From Gemmatimonadaceae bacterium (GTDB taxonomy: Bacteria > Gemmatimonadota > Gemmatimonadetes > Gemmatimonadales > Gemmatimonadaceae), in contig JANWKK010000115.1 in the NCBI GenBank assembly GCA_025451425.1, positions 1 to 18,110 on the forward strand: a DNA stretch of 18,110 nt. Reading direction: 5' to 3'. The first letter of the stretch is position 1, and every line of letters starts with the position of its first letter. The translations under genes and the position numbers were made by a program. Of this stretch, positions 7,526 through 16,122 are shown piece after piece. The notes beneath the pieces were generated by a model that had not been told where the DNA came from, did not search any database, and saw only the letters and a program-made list of their open reading frames with translations.

Positions 7526-7629
7526 TGTCATCCTGAGCGTAGGCGAAAGGATCTAGCGTCCATTGTTAGTGGTAGCCATCAAACAAGTGACACTAGATCC
7601 TTCGTCGCTTCGCTCCTCACGATGACAAG
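7526..7629. repeat. Full-length TGTCATCC palindromic repeat
   Basis: An imperfect 104-base inverted repeat has outer arms TTGTCATCCTGAGCG and CGATGACAA and inner arms AAGGATCTAG and CTAGATCCTT, with a 36-base centre. It lies directly after the transglycosylase stop and before the SPW gene. It is the longest of three related copies in the window (others at 2181-2213 and 17451-17484). Words of this kind (GTCATCCTGAGCG with AAGGATCT) are known as dispersed intergenic repeats in many bacterial genomes. A role as terminator or mRNA stabiliser is likely. Confidence 0.75.
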
Positions 7630-7692
7630 TCGCTGCCCGCGGACCGAACGTTGCTCCCCTGATACCGGAGCATCGTTGCGCGGAGGTGCCGC

Positions 7693-8112
7693 ATGGCCCG
7701 GGTTGCTCCGACTCAGCAGCATCACGCATCGTCGCACGTCGACCGCGTGAAAATCGTAAGCAGTCTCATCGCCTTTGTCGGCGCGTACATGTTGCTCTCG
7801 TCATGGAAACGCGATCTCGACATTGGGAATCAACTGAATGCCATGATCGCTGGCGCGGTCGCGTGTGCGCTCGGCGTCGCGATCAACCGTAACGCGCCGG
7901 GGTTATGGGCAAGTTGGGTCGTCGCGCTCATCGGGGCGTGGTTCATCATCTCTCCGTGGGTGTATCGATTCGTCGGCGACGTGTGGACGTGGCATTCGCT
8001 CCTCGCCGGAGTTGTCCTGCTCGTGTTCGGCATCTGGTGCTCGAGAAATGCTACAGTCCGTCATCACGGGGTTATCGTTAGGCGCCGGCGTTCGCCGAGC
8101 AATCATTCATAG
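7693..8112 (+). CDS. SPW-repeat integral membrane protein
   Basis: The product has 139 residues; GGAGGT at 7682-7687 is five bases before the ATG. Four hydrophobic segments (about residues 20-37, 48-63, 72-90 and 100-116) form two copies of the SPW repeat. The second copy is canonical (ALIGAWFIISPWVYRF then WHSLLAGVVLLVFGIW, SPW at 87-89), while the first has SSW at 36-38 instead of SPW. The SPW family consists of small inner-membrane proteins without established function. The C-terminal tail is Arg/His-rich and overlaps the end of the convergent permease gene by ten bases, so it may be an extension beyond the conserved domain. Confidence 0.85.
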   Translation: MARVAPTQQHHASSHVDRVKIVSSLIAFVGAYMLLSSWKRDLDIGNQLNAMIAGAVACALGVAINRNAPGLWASWVVALIGAWFIISPWVYRFVGDVWTWHSLLAGVVLLVFGIWCSRNATVRHHGVIVRRRRSPSNHS

Positions 8113-10520
8113 CGCAGAGCTTCCACCGGATCGACGCGTGCGGCACGACGAGCGGGGATGTAGCTCGCGAGTAGCGTCAATGCTCCCAACACGAGGGATA
8201 CGCCGATGAAGCTCGCGCCGTCGAGTGGGGACACACCGAAGAGCATCGCGCGCAAGGTCCGCGTCACCGCGAAGGCGCCGGCCAAGCCGATGCCAACGCC
8301 GAGTCCCCCGAGCAACGCACCCTGGCCGACGATGAGACGCACGACGTCCAGCGTTTGCGCGCCGAGCGCCACGCGCACGCCGATCTCCTGCGTGCGCTGC
8401 GACACGGCGTACGAGACCACGCCGTAGAGTCCGACACCGGCCAACACCAGCGCGATCGCTGCGAAGGCGCCGAACATTTTTCCATAGAGCGCTCGCTGCC
8501 AATACGAGCGCTTGATGTTCGCATCCATACTCAGAACGCGGTACGCGGGGAGCAGGGGATCGATCTGTTTGATCGCGCCGACAGTGAGGCCTGTTGCGCG
8601 TGTTGGATCGTCACGCGTGCGGACGACGATGACCGCCGAATTCCAACCACCCTGTTGATAGGGCATGTATCCCTGCAGATCGGGGGGCGAACTGAGTTGC
8701 TTGTGCTTGATGTCCGCCGCGACGCCGACGATGGTGATCCATCGCCGCGAGGTGTCTGTGACCGATCCGAAGCGGTAACGCTTGCCTAACGCGGCATCCG
8801 GTGTCTTCCAGAACTGGCGCGCCATATACTGATTGATGACCGCAACGCGCCCCGCTGTGCCGCTGTCGGCCCATTCCTGTTGTGTGAACATCCGACCTGC
8901 AACGAGCGGCACGCGCAGCGTTTCGAGATAGCGTGGCGATGCCCAACGAATCTCTAGGAGCGGCTCGGAGCCGAGTTTGGGGTCCTGGCCCTCGGGCACG
9001 AAGAAGCTGTTGTTATTGCCGCCGCTGAGGGGAATGCGGTTCGAGATTGCCGCCGAGACAATGCCTGGGTCCGCATTCAGCTTCGCGAGCAACCGATCCC
9101 AGAATTGGAATCGCTGGTACGTGGAGTCGTACGCGGGCCCCTCGAGAGAGACCTGCATCGTCAACAAGTTGCTGGGATCGAAGCCAGGTCTAACAGCTTG
9201 GAGCGCGAGGAAACTGCGAACGAGCAATGCCGCGCCGACGAGCAACACGAGCGACAGCGCGAGCTCGGCGACGACCAACGTCGCGCGCAAGCGTCGCCAC
9301 GAACGTCCCGCGCTCGAGCCGCGAGCGCCCGCATCACGCAGCGTTTCATTGAGGTTGGGCTTCGCGGCCTGCAGCGCCGGCACAAGACCGAAAAGAAGTC
9401 CCGTCGCAATCGCGAGAGCAAGCGTGAAAATGAGCACTTCGCCATCGATTCTGAACTGCATCCAGATGGGCCTTGTGGTAACGATGTTCGCGTTGATCCA
9501 CCGCAGAAATGCATAAGCGAACGCGATGCCGGCGACACCACCGAAGAGTCCCAGGACAACGCTCTCGGTGAGCAACTGTCTCAGGACGCGGGCGCCGTCG
9601 GCGCCGAGCGCGACCCGCACGCCCATTTCCTTTGCGCGTGCCGAGGCGCGCGCGAGTAACAAGTTTGCAACATTCGCGCAGGCGATCAGCAGCACGAACG
9701 CGACCGACGCCATCATGATCATCAGCACGGGGCGAACGTCGCCGACTTCCGCCTCGCGCAGTGTCTCAACGTCGACGCCCCAACCGGTGTTGGATGCCGG
9801 GTAGAGCGTCTCGAGGCCTGAGGCGATCCGATTGAGATCGATGCGTGTCTGCTCGATCGTCGCTCCGGTTTTGAGGCGCCCTATCACCTGCCAAGAGTGA
9901 TTGCCCCGGTTCTTGATTGGATCGAGTTGGAGCGTCGTCCACGCGGCAGCACTGCCAGGGAAGTCGAAGCCCGCAGGCATCACGCCGATGATCGTATGTG
10001 GAACGCCGTTGACCATCACCTGATGTCCGATCGCATCGGCTTTGCCTTCGAAGCGTTCGCGCCAGAGGCGATCGCTGAGCATGATCACATTCGCGCCGCC
10101 AGGGCGATCCTCCTCCTCGCGAAAGTCGCGTCCGAGAACCGGCGTGACGCCGAGCGTGTGAAACATCGTCCATGACACCGCGCCGCCCTGGATGTAGTCG
10201 GCGGCGTCAGTCGCAGCGAGGTTGAACGAGGCGCCGGTGTAAATGCCAACGCTGGTAAGGGTCCGGTTCTCCGCCAGCCAGCTCCGAAAATTTGGATAGG
10301 AGACGCTGTTCATGTGCCAGCCGCGCCTCGGATTGGACTCGCCGATCGCAAGGAGCGCATCCGGGTCATGATACGGGAACGGGCGTAGCAGCATCGCTCG
10401 CACGCAGCTGAAAATCGTTGTGTTCACACCGATTCCGAGGGTGAGACACAACACCGCGGCGATCGCGAATGTTGGATTCTTGATCAGCGTGCGAAGAGCG
10501 AACCGCAGGTCCTGGATCAT
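8103..10520 (-). CDS. ADOP-type duplicated ABC permease (FtsX/MacB superfamily) without ATPase
   Basis: From MIQDLRFALRTLIKNP the protein has 805 residues in the acidobacterial duplicated orphan permease layout. One N-terminal TM segment (FAIAAVLCLTLGIGVNTTIF) is followed by a MacB-like periplasmic domain. Then come three TMs holding FVLLIACANVANLLLARASA with ARAKEMGVRVALGA, a TM at VAELALSLVLLVGAALLV, a second periplasmic domain and a final FtsX module (FAAIALVLAGVGLYGVVSYA, RTQEIGVRVALGA) ending PARRAARVDPVEALRYE. Both permease halves are intact. No ATP-binding protein gene is nearby, as is typical of this group, so transport or mechanical work depends on an ATPase elsewhere or is absent. 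An in-frame ATG at 10607 would add 29 Arg-rich residues; I prefer 10520 because the DLRFALRTL start is standard, although its ribosome site is weak. Substrate unknown. Confidence 0.9.
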   Translation of the reverse strand: MIQDLRFALRTLIKNPTFAIAAVLCLTLGIGVNTTIFSCVRAMLLRPFPYHDPDALLAIGESNPRRGWHMNSVSYPNFRSWLAENRTLTSVGIYTGASFNLAATDAADYIQGGAVSWTMFHTLGVTPVLGRDFREEEDRPGGANVIMLSDRLWRERFEGKADAIGHQVMVNGVPHTIIGVMPAGFDFPGSAAAWTTLQLDPIKNRGNHSWQVIGRLKTGATIEQTRIDLNRIASGLETLYPASNTGWGVDVETLREAEVGDVRPVLMIMMASVAFVLLIACANVANLLLARASARAKEMGVRVALGADGARVLRQLLTESVVLGLFGGVAGIAFAYAFLRWINANIVTTRPIWMQFRIDGEVLIFTLALAIATGLLFGLVPALQAAKPNLNETLRDAGARGSSAGRSWRRLRATLVVAELALSLVLLVGAALLVRSFLALQAVRPGFDPSNLLTMQVSLEGPAYDSTYQRFQFWDRLLAKLNADPGIVSAAISNRIPLSGGNNNSFFVPEGQDPKLGSEPLLEIRWASPRYLETLRVPLVAGRMFTQQEWADSGTAGRVAVINQYMARQFWKTPDAALGKRYRFGSVTDTSRRWITIVGVAADIKHKQLSSPPDLQGYMPYQQGGWNSAVIVVRTRDDPTRATGLTVGAIKQIDPLLPAYRVLSMDANIKRSYWQRALYGKMFGAFAAIALVLAGVGLYGVVSYAVSQRTQEIGVRVALGAQTLDVVRLIVGQGALLGGLGVGIGLAGAFAVTRTLRAMLFGVSPLDGASFIGVSLVLGALTLLASYIPARRAARVDPVEALRYE

Positions 10521-10651
10521 GCTGAACTCGAGCGTGATGGAGGTCACGCGGTCGGACAGTCGTCGCCGCCTGATGGTTGGAGCACTGTCGGATCGATACG
10601 ACCTCATTTATGAAACTTTATCCACCCCTTTGGGCCGTAGTGCTGTCCAAG

Positions 10652-10679
10652 TGGCACTTGCAACTCGGCACTCGCCACT
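10652..10679 (+). repeat. Four-copy heptamer tandem repeat upstream of the DUF5916 gene
   Basis: Four consecutive 7-base units TGGCACT, TGCAACT, CGGCACT, CGCCACT (consensus YGSMACT) lie in the short gap between the divergent permease and DUF5916 genes, about 15 bases before the latter's ATG. The heptamer period is the same as in the arrays at 6540-6608, with a different unit. It may affect expression of either gene; nothing proves this. Confidence 0.55.
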
Positions 10680-10694
10680 CCCCAGCAGCTCCGA

Positions 10695-13223
10695 ATGCTT
10701 TCTCTCCTCACCCTCGCTGGCCTCATTGCGTTGGGCACGCAGCGCGACACCGCTCGCGTGACGACCGCGACCGTGGCGATTCGCGCCCGACGACCGCCGG
10801 TGATCGACGGACGCGACAATGATCCCGTGTGGCGGGAAGCTCCCGCGATCACCGACTTCACTGAGTGGCAGCCGACAGAAGGCAAGGCGCCGCGATTCAA
10901 AACCGAAGCGAAGGTCGCGTACGACGCGTCGAACCTGTACGTCTTCGTGCGCGCGTACGACCCGCGGCCCGACAGCATCGCGCGCATTCTCGAGCGTCGC
11001 GACACGTTCACGCCGACAGACAAGATCTGGATCTTCCTCGACTCGTATCACGACAAACGCAACGGTTACGAGTTCGGCGTCACACCGGCCGGTGTGAAGC
11101 TCGACGGGCAGATCTCGAATGGCGGCAACGAGGACTTCGCGTGGGACGCCGTCTGGGACGTCGCGACGACGGTGGACTCGTTAGGCTGGACTGCGGAGTT
11201 CAAAATACCGTTGTCGCAGCTGCGATATGGGAAGGGACGCCGGCATGATTTCGGATTCACTATCGATCGAGACATTTACCGTTATAACGAGCGCATGAGC
11301 TGGCCTCAGTTCAGTCAGGCCAAGCCGGACATGATCTCCCAGCTCGGCACGCTCGAGGGATTGCAGGATCTCGAAGTGCCGCGACGGCTCGAAGCGATCC
11401 CGTACGTCGTCACGCGGCGCGCGTCGACGATCACGAACAACCTGTACACGAATCCGTCGAGCGTCTCGGTGGGAGGCGATATCAAGTATCGCGTCGCGCC
11501 GAACATGACGCTCGACGCGACGATCAATCCCGACTTCGGTCAGGTCGAGTCCGATCCGGCGGTGCTCAATCTGACGGCGTACGAGACCTTCTTCGACGAG
11601 CGCCGTCCGTTTTTCGTCGCGGGCCGGGGACTGTTTCAGTTCAATGTCAACTGCTCGAGCGTGAACTGCTCCGGGGAAGGCCTATACTACAGTAGGCGCA
11701 TCGGCCGGACCCCCGAGCTCGCCCCGACGTATGGCGACACGGTGCCGCAAGCACCGACGACGATCCTTGGTGCGGCGAAGCTGACGGGACGCCTAACGAG
11801 CGGTGCGACGATCGGCGTTCTCGACGCGGTGACCCAGCGCGACGCGAGTCCGGGCGACACGACCTTCGAGCCGCGCACGAACTATGGCGTCGCGCGGATC
11901 ACTCAGGACTTTCGGGGCGGCAACACCCAGATCGGCGGGATGCTCACCGCGGTCGATCGCGAGAACGATCGCTGGACGGCGCCGTATCTCCCGACGAGTG
12001 CGTACGTCGGCGCCGTCGACTTCAGGAATCGCTTCTTCCACAACACGTACGAGATCTCCGGCTCACTCGACGAGAGCCGAGTGCAGGGGACGCCGGTCGC
12101 GATGCAGGCGCTGCAGACGAATAACGTCCATGCCTATCAGCGCCCCGACGCGAATCTGCCGCTCGACTCCAATCGCACCGTGCTCGGCGGCGACGCGGAG
12201 GAGTTGCACATCGCGAAGGTTGGCGGGCAGCATCTCATGTTCGAGTCTGCGTATCAACGGCGCTCACCGGGTTTCGAGATCAACGACATCGGTTACCTGC
12301 GTCGCGCCGATCAGACGTCGTGGAACACGTGGGTCGGCTTCTTCGACCGTAGTGAGCGCTTCTTTTACCAGCGTCTTCAGTGGAACAACAACTGGTGGCA
12401 GTACTGGACGACGGACGGTCTCGCACTCGAAGCAGCGTACAATACCAATTTCCAGATCACCCTGAAGAACAATTGGGGTGTGCACTTCGGGAGCACAATT
12501 GGCCAGCTCGGCACGACCTACGACGATCGCAGTGCGCGCGGCGGCCCGGCGATCCGTCAGGACACGTATAACGCACCCTGGGTCTTCATCAATGGTGACG
12601 ACCGCCGCGCGGTCGTGCCGTCCGTCGGCATGAATGTCTACAACGTCGGCAACGGGAAGAACCGCTCGTGGAATGTCGGCCCCGAGATCGACTACAAAGC
12701 ATCTGGCAAGTTCAGCTCCGCGTTCAGCATCAACCTCAGCAAGAACATCAACGATTATCAGTGGTACGGCTTTTACTCGGACGCGTTAGGCGCGCACTAT
12801 ACCTTCGCGCGCCTGAACCAGACCACGACGTCGGCGACGGTGCGACTGAACTACACGTTCACGCCGGCGGTCTCCCTGCAGGCGTACGTACAGCCCTTCA
12901 TCTCGAAGGGCCAATACACCAACCTCCGTCAACTCTCGTCGACGCCGCGCGCCGAGGATTATGACGCGCGATTTGCGCCGTGCGACGATCCGTCAGTGAC
13001 GAGCGATCCAGGCGGGTTCAATTTTAAAGAGTTTCAATCGAACCTGGTGTTCCGGTGGGAGTACAAGCCGGGTTCGACGTTGTTCGTGGTGTGGAACGAA
13101 GGCAGGCAGGGGTATGCGAACGCCGAGGGGACGGACGCGTTCATGGGGGACGTTCGGAATCTGATGGCGCTGCATCCAGCGAATACGATTCTAGTGAAGA
13201 TGTCGTATTGGCTGAATCGGTAG
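10695..13223 (+). CDS. DUF5916 outer-membrane protein with N-terminal CBM9-like domain
   Basis: The product has 842 residues. A short signal (LSLLTLAGLIALG) precedes a carbohydrate-binding-module-9-like domain at about 30-215 (RRPPVIDGRDNDPVWREAP, NLYVFVRAYDPRPDS, WTAEFKIPLSQLRY). The DUF5916 barrel follows, with the hallmark NPDFGQVESDPAVLNLTAYE and FFDERRPFFVAGRGLFQF near residues 275-315, then alternating aromatic beta-strands to the end (ILVKMSYWLNR, a barrel-type C-terminus). DUF5916 proteins are abundant in Gemmatimonadota and Bacteroidota and are thought to lie in the outer membrane; substrate and mechanism are unknown. No other ATG, GTG or TTG exists between the upstream in-frame stop (10638-10640) and 10695, and no good Shine-Dalgarno is present. 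A Cys pair (NCSSVNCSG) could form a disulfide loop. The divergent ADOP permease suggests a possible envelope-related partnership. Confidence 0.9.
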   Translation: MLSLLTLAGLIALGTQRDTARVTTATVAIRARRPPVIDGRDNDPVWREAPAITDFTEWQPTEGKAPRFKTEAKVAYDASNLYVFVRAYDPRPDSIARILERRDTFTPTDKIWIFLDSYHDKRNGYEFGVTPAGVKLDGQISNGGNEDFAWDAVWDVATTVDSLGWTAEFKIPLSQLRYGKGRRHDFGFTIDRDIYRYNERMSWPQFSQAKPDMISQLGTLEGLQDLEVPRRLEAIPYVVTRRASTITNNLYTNPSSVSVGGDIKYRVAPNMTLDATINPDFGQVESDPAVLNLTAYETFFDERRPFFVAGRGLFQFNVNCSSVNCSGEGLYYSRRIGRTPELAPTYGDTVPQAPTTILGAAKLTGRLTSGATIGVLDAVTQRDASPGDTTFEPRTNYGVARITQDFRGGNTQIGGMLTAVDRENDRWTAPYLPTSAYVGAVDFRNRFFHNTYEISGSLDESRVQGTPVAMQALQTNNVHAYQRPDANLPLDSNRTVLGGDAEELHIAKVGGQHLMFESAYQRRSPGFEINDIGYLRRADQTSWNTWVGFFDRSERFFYQRLQWNNNWWQYWTTDGLALEAAYNTNFQITLKNNWGVHFGSTIGQLGTTYDDRSARGGPAIRQDTYNAPWVFINGDDRRAVVPSVGMNVYNVGNGKNRSWNVGPEIDYKASGKFSSAFSINLSKNINDYQWYGFYSDALGAHYTFARLNQTTTSATVRLNYTFTPAVSLQAYVQPFISKGQYTNLRQLSSTPRAEDYDARFAPCDDPSVTSDPGGFNFKEFQSNLVFRWEYKPGSTLFVVWNEGRQGYANAEGTDAFMGDVRNLMALHPANTILVKMSYWLNR

Positions 13224-13234
13224 GTGCTGCGCGC

Positions 13235-13771
13235 CTAACGCCGCAGCACCACGTCCTGCTTGAGCCCGACCTCGCCGATCGTGCCCGCCGGAATCACCAG
13301 GTCGCTTCCCTTCATTACTCCCGCCACGCCCGCTCCGACCGCCGCACCCGCGAGCGGCGCCCCAGCAATGGCGCCGATGAGCGTGCCCGCTCCGACTTTC
13401 ACGAGCCCGCCACCGCGTTTCCCTTCCGCGCCGACGACGTCGGTGACGATCGGCACCTCGCGCCCGCCGACCATCAGCGAGGTTAGCGTTCCGTCGATCT
13501 TGGGGCGACCGACCCGCTTGTTGCGGTCGACGTCAAGGATTCTCCCATAGACGAGCGCGCCGCTCGGTACGCCGACGCGTCCGTCCGCCATGATGGGCTT
13601 CTCGAGGGTGGTGCTGAACACCGATCCCTTCTTGTCGTTAGCGGTGGATAGCTCCTCGTTGAGCCGCACAGTGAGGCGCGTCCCCGCGGGGATGACTACG
13701 CGCTGCTGTGCCCACGTCGTCGCCGGCGCGAGAATCAGTGCTGCCAGTAGGGACCGCCAGTGGGTGGACAT
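13235..13771 (-). CDS. Secreted glycine-rich (glycine-zipper-like) protein
   Basis: The start is ATG at 13771, six to eight bases after a strong GGAGGAGA; a longer in-frame ATG at 13900 would only add Arg-rich non-signal sequence. The protein has 178 residues and a signal peptide (cleavage likely after TTWA21). The mature part begins VVIPAGTRLTVRLNEELS, a pattern seen in exported proteins of soil bacteria that I cannot assign to a function. A Gly/Ala stretch at residues 121-152 (GAGTLIGAIAGAPLAGAAVG) resembles a glycine zipper that inserts into or lies on a membrane. The VIPAGT motif recurs at 159-164, so the two ends look like related strands flanking the zipper. The stop codon TAG lies within a GCCTAACG octamer, 11 bases from the convergent DUF5916 stop. 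Confidence 0.8.
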   Translation of the reverse strand: MSTHWRSLLAALILAPATTWAQQRVVIPAGTRLTVRLNEELSTANDKKGSVFSTTLEKPIMADGRVGVPSGALVYGRILDVDRNKRVGRPKIDGTLTSLMVGGREVPIVTDVVGAEGKRGGGLVKVGAGTLIGAIAGAPLAGAAVGAGVAGVMKGSDLVIPAGTIGEVGLKQDVVLRR

Positions 13772-13836
13772 GTGTCTCTCCTCCTGTCGCGGCAATCGCG
13801 ATGTAGCGCAGGCTACGGCGTTGCGACGGGAAGGGG

Positions 13837-13885
13837 GATGGGCCCTTGGGCCATCGACGGACGGCCCCAACTGCCTTCTGGGGCC
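13837..13885. terminator. Two GC-rich hairpins after the helicase gene (possible terminator)
   Basis: GATGGGCCCTTGGGCCATC at 13837-13855 folds as an eight-base-pair stem with one bulge and a two-base loop. GGCCCCA (13863-13869) pairs with TGGGGCC (13879-13885). Both lie between the helicase stop at 13916 and the next minus-strand start at 13771. No U-tract follows, so an intrinsic terminator is only possible, not certain. Confidence 0.35.
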
Positions 13886-13915
13886 TGCTATGCGCCGCAC
13901 TCTAGGAGCGACCCG

Positions 13916-15634
13916 TCATGTGCCCCGCGAGGGACGCGCGGCGCTCCGTCGAAGTGAGATGATCCAGGACGCCTGCCCTCGCGTCAGCGTCTGCGGCACA
14001 GGTGCGCGCATCCTCCTGATCTCCGCGAGCTGCGCCTCCGTCGGCGGCAGCTGACGCCATGACGCCTTCATCGAGACGAGCTTCTCGGTATCGGAGCGTT
14101 GCTTGCGAATCCATTGGTCAGCGAATTCAACGACCCATTCGAGGTGCTGCGACGATTGGAGTTGCTCGGGCGGCCCGTCTCCGTACTGCAGCCGAAGCGC
14201 CCACTTGCCAAGAATCGTTTGAGTTATGATCAAGCGCTCCGCGCCTAACTCCAACGCGAAGTCCCCGCCCGGCGCCGTATGCCATGCCAGACTCGTGAGA
14301 CCTCGGATCGCTTCAGGCGGCTCGAACGAGAAGAAGCGAATACGCGCCGCGACCATGTCCTTCGATCTAACGACGCCCTGCATCGCATCTGTCACGAGCC
14401 GCACATCCGAACCGCTGCGGAGTTGATCGAGCGCGATCCACGGACAATCGTTGGCAACGGCGCGAATGGAATCGGCGGTCTGCAGTGCATCCGCGCCTTC
14501 GAGATTGATGTCCGCGGGCAAGTCGAGCACATTGTGAATCCCGGCCAGCGAGTGCTCGCGCGAGTTGTCTGCGATGTCGATGACGATGAGATTCGCCTTA
14601 CCCGAGTGCGTCCGCGTGCCTCGTCCGATCATCTGCGCGTACAACAGGCGCGACTTCGTTGGTCGCGCCATGATCACACACTCGACGCGCGGCTCGTCGA
14701 AGCCTTCGGTGAGGACATTGCAGTTTGTCAGGACCATCGTCGCACCACTTCGCAGCGACTCGAGAGCTTCGCGCCGAGCTTCGCGTGGCATTTCTCCCCA
14801 GACTGCTCGCGCCTTGATCCCTGCCCCCGCAAAGGTCTCGGCCATCGCTTTCGCGTGCGCGACGTCCGCACAGAAAACGATCGCGCGTCTGCCGCTGGCG
14901 TATTTACTGTACGCGTCGAGCACCGCATCGTTGCGCGACCGAAGGTTGATCGCGCGCGCGAGCTGTGATTCGACGAAGTCGCCACTGCGCACCTCGACCT
15001 CGTCCAGGTCCACGTCTGTCGTTATGCGCCAGCCGGTGATGGAGCACAGCCAACCTTCGCGAATCATCTCTTCGATGCCGCGCGCATAAACAATGTCCTC
15101 GAAGACTTCGCCGAGCCCACGCCCGTCGCCGCGGCGTGGCGTGGCCGTGAACCCGACGAGGAGCGTTTCTCCGCCGGAGAACAACGCAAAGTGATCGAAG
15201 ATCCGCCGGTACGTCTTTGCGACAGCGTGGTGCGCCTCGTCGACGACCACGATCGAGAAGTCATCCGGCTTGAGCGCTTCCAGCCGTTTGCTGCCGCTAC
15301 GACCAAGAGTGGGGACGCTGGCGATGACGACTTGTGCAGCAGGATCGGCGCGACGCTCGGCCTGTTCGATCGTGACTCGTACGTCCGGCGCGATCATGAG
15401 CAACTTGTCACGCGCCTGCTCTAATAACTCGTCTCGATGCGCGAGGATAAGCATCTTCTTCTTCATGCGCAGCGCCCGAGGGAAGCTCGCGAACACGACG
15501 GTCTTGCCGGTACCGGTCGGCAGCGATACCAGCACGCGACGGCGATTCTGCTTATAGCTCTCGACTATTCGCTGGATGCATTCGCGCTGATACGGTCTCA
15601 GACCCGCGCGATGGCCGTCAGTTGTGTCGCTCAT
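13916..15634 (-). CDS. Superfamily II DEAD/DEAH-box helicase
   Basis: The product is 572 residues from MSDTTDGHRAGLRPYQ, with the start set by the Q-motif-like LRPYQRE at 12-18. Motifs in order are Walker A LPTGTGKT (38-45), HRDE (67-70), DEAH (132-135), TAT (163-165), VLTEGFD (307-313) and QMIGRGTR (334-341). All are intact, so ATPase and translocase activity is expected. The arrangement is that of the SSL2/XPB-like or type I/III restriction-subunit-like SF2 helicases of bacteria. Residues 400-525 have no domain I recognise. Residues 531-562 (PTEAQLAEIRRM then LTRGQASWIISL) form a short tail motif also seen at the ends of other helicases and DNA-associated proteins. Substrate is unknown. The gene follows a small gene (13-base gap) and Uma2 on the same strand and is probably cotranscribed with them. 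Confidence 0.93.
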   Translation of the reverse strand: MSDTTDGHRAGLRPYQRECIQRIVESYKQNRRRVLVSLPTGTGKTVVFASFPRALRMKKKMLILAHRDELLEQARDKLLMIAPDVRVTIEQAERRADPAAQVVIASVPTLGRSGSKRLEALKPDDFSIVVVDEAHHAVAKTYRRIFDHFALFSGGETLLVGFTATPRRGDGRGLGEVFEDIVYARGIEEMIREGWLCSITGWRITTDVDLDEVEVRSGDFVESQLARAINLRSRNDAVLDAYSKYASGRRAIVFCADVAHAKAMAETFAGAGIKARAVWGEMPREARREALESLRSGATMVLTNCNVLTEGFDEPRVECVIMARPTKSRLLYAQMIGRGTRTHSGKANLIVIDIADNSREHSLAGIHNVLDLPADINLEGADALQTADSIRAVANDCPWIALDQLRSGSDVRLVTDAMQGVVRSKDMVAARIRFFSFEPPEAIRGLTSLAWHTAPGGDFALELGAERLIITQTILGKWALRLQYGDGPPEQLQSSQHLEWVVEFADQWIRKQRSDTEKLVSMKASWRQLPPTEAQLAEIRRMRAPVPQTLTRGQASWIISLRRSAARPSRGT

Positions 15635-15647
15635 CTTACTAGCCGAA

Positions 15648-16004
15648 TCAATCCGGTTGCGGCTCGCGCTCCATCTCGAGATGCGCGAAGTCCGGGTGGT
15701 GGAAAATTGGCGACCCGATGCGATGCGTGGAGGTGCCGTCGCTGAGCTTGCCCGCGAATAGCGCAACGATGCGATTCATCTCGTGAACTTCGCGAAGCGG
15801 CGCCGGTGCGCTCCCATCGCCTAACGCGACGACAAACCCTGCTGACGAGCGCTCGTCGAAATCCGTGCCCCAGTCGTCGGAATCGGTGGGCGGATGGGCG
15901 AGGATGTCGGTCCACTCGCGAAAGAATCGTTCGAGACGATCGTCATTGTTTTCCAAAGCCGGATCATCGAATAGGCACACACGAGTAACACGTTGAACCG
16001 GCAA
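15648..16004 (-). CDS. Small hypothetical protein, apparently frameshifted near its 5' end
   Basis: Read from TTG 16004, this is a 118-residue acidic protein ending HLEMEREPQPD. I do not recognise its family. Coding-like sequence continues in frame upstream of the TTG (RAAVIDTLEELRRFAATLPV) as far as a TGA at 16089-16091. A good start codon, ATG 16102-16104, lies just above but in another frame. Skipping one T in the TTTT run at 16087-16084 would join the two and give a 151-residue protein starting MGLHLNFELRLPPDRS. The gene lies 18 bases after the Uma2 stop and 13 before the helicase start, so it is the middle of a tight three-gene block. It could be a sequencing error, a recent pseudogene or a +1 frameshifting gene. 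Confidence 0.55.
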   Translation of the reverse strand: MPVQRVTRVCLFDDPALENNDDRLERFFREWTDILAHPPTDSDDWGTDFDERSSAGFVVALGDGSAPAPLREVHEMNRIVALFAGKLSDGTSTHRIGSPIFHHPDFAHLEMEREPQPD

Positions 16005-16122
16005 CGTCGCCGCGAAGCGGCGAAGCTCCTCGAGTGTGTCGATGACCGCCGCGCGAGAGCGATCGGGCGGCAGGCGGAGCTCGAAAATTCAGGTGCAGTC
16101 CCATGCAGCGTCGTTTCCCTGT

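Noticed and set aside
7526..7629. Possible CRISPR or insertion-sequence end
   Set aside because: There is one inverted repeat with no spacer array, target duplication or transposase; it fits a dispersed palindromic repeat.
9105..9659. Plus-strand 184-codon frame inside the permease gene
   Set aside because: Charged, repetitive Arg/Glu composition and complete overlap with conserved permease sequence mark it as a shadow frame.
13772..13900. Upstream extension of the glycine-rich protein
   Set aside because: It would bury the signal peptide; the ATG at 13771 has a strong Shine-Dalgarno sequence.
15635..15766. Upstream extension of the helicase by 44 residues
   Set aside because: It lies over the small upstream gene in another frame, is Arg/Ser-rich, and the Q-motif region begins right after the ATG at 15634.
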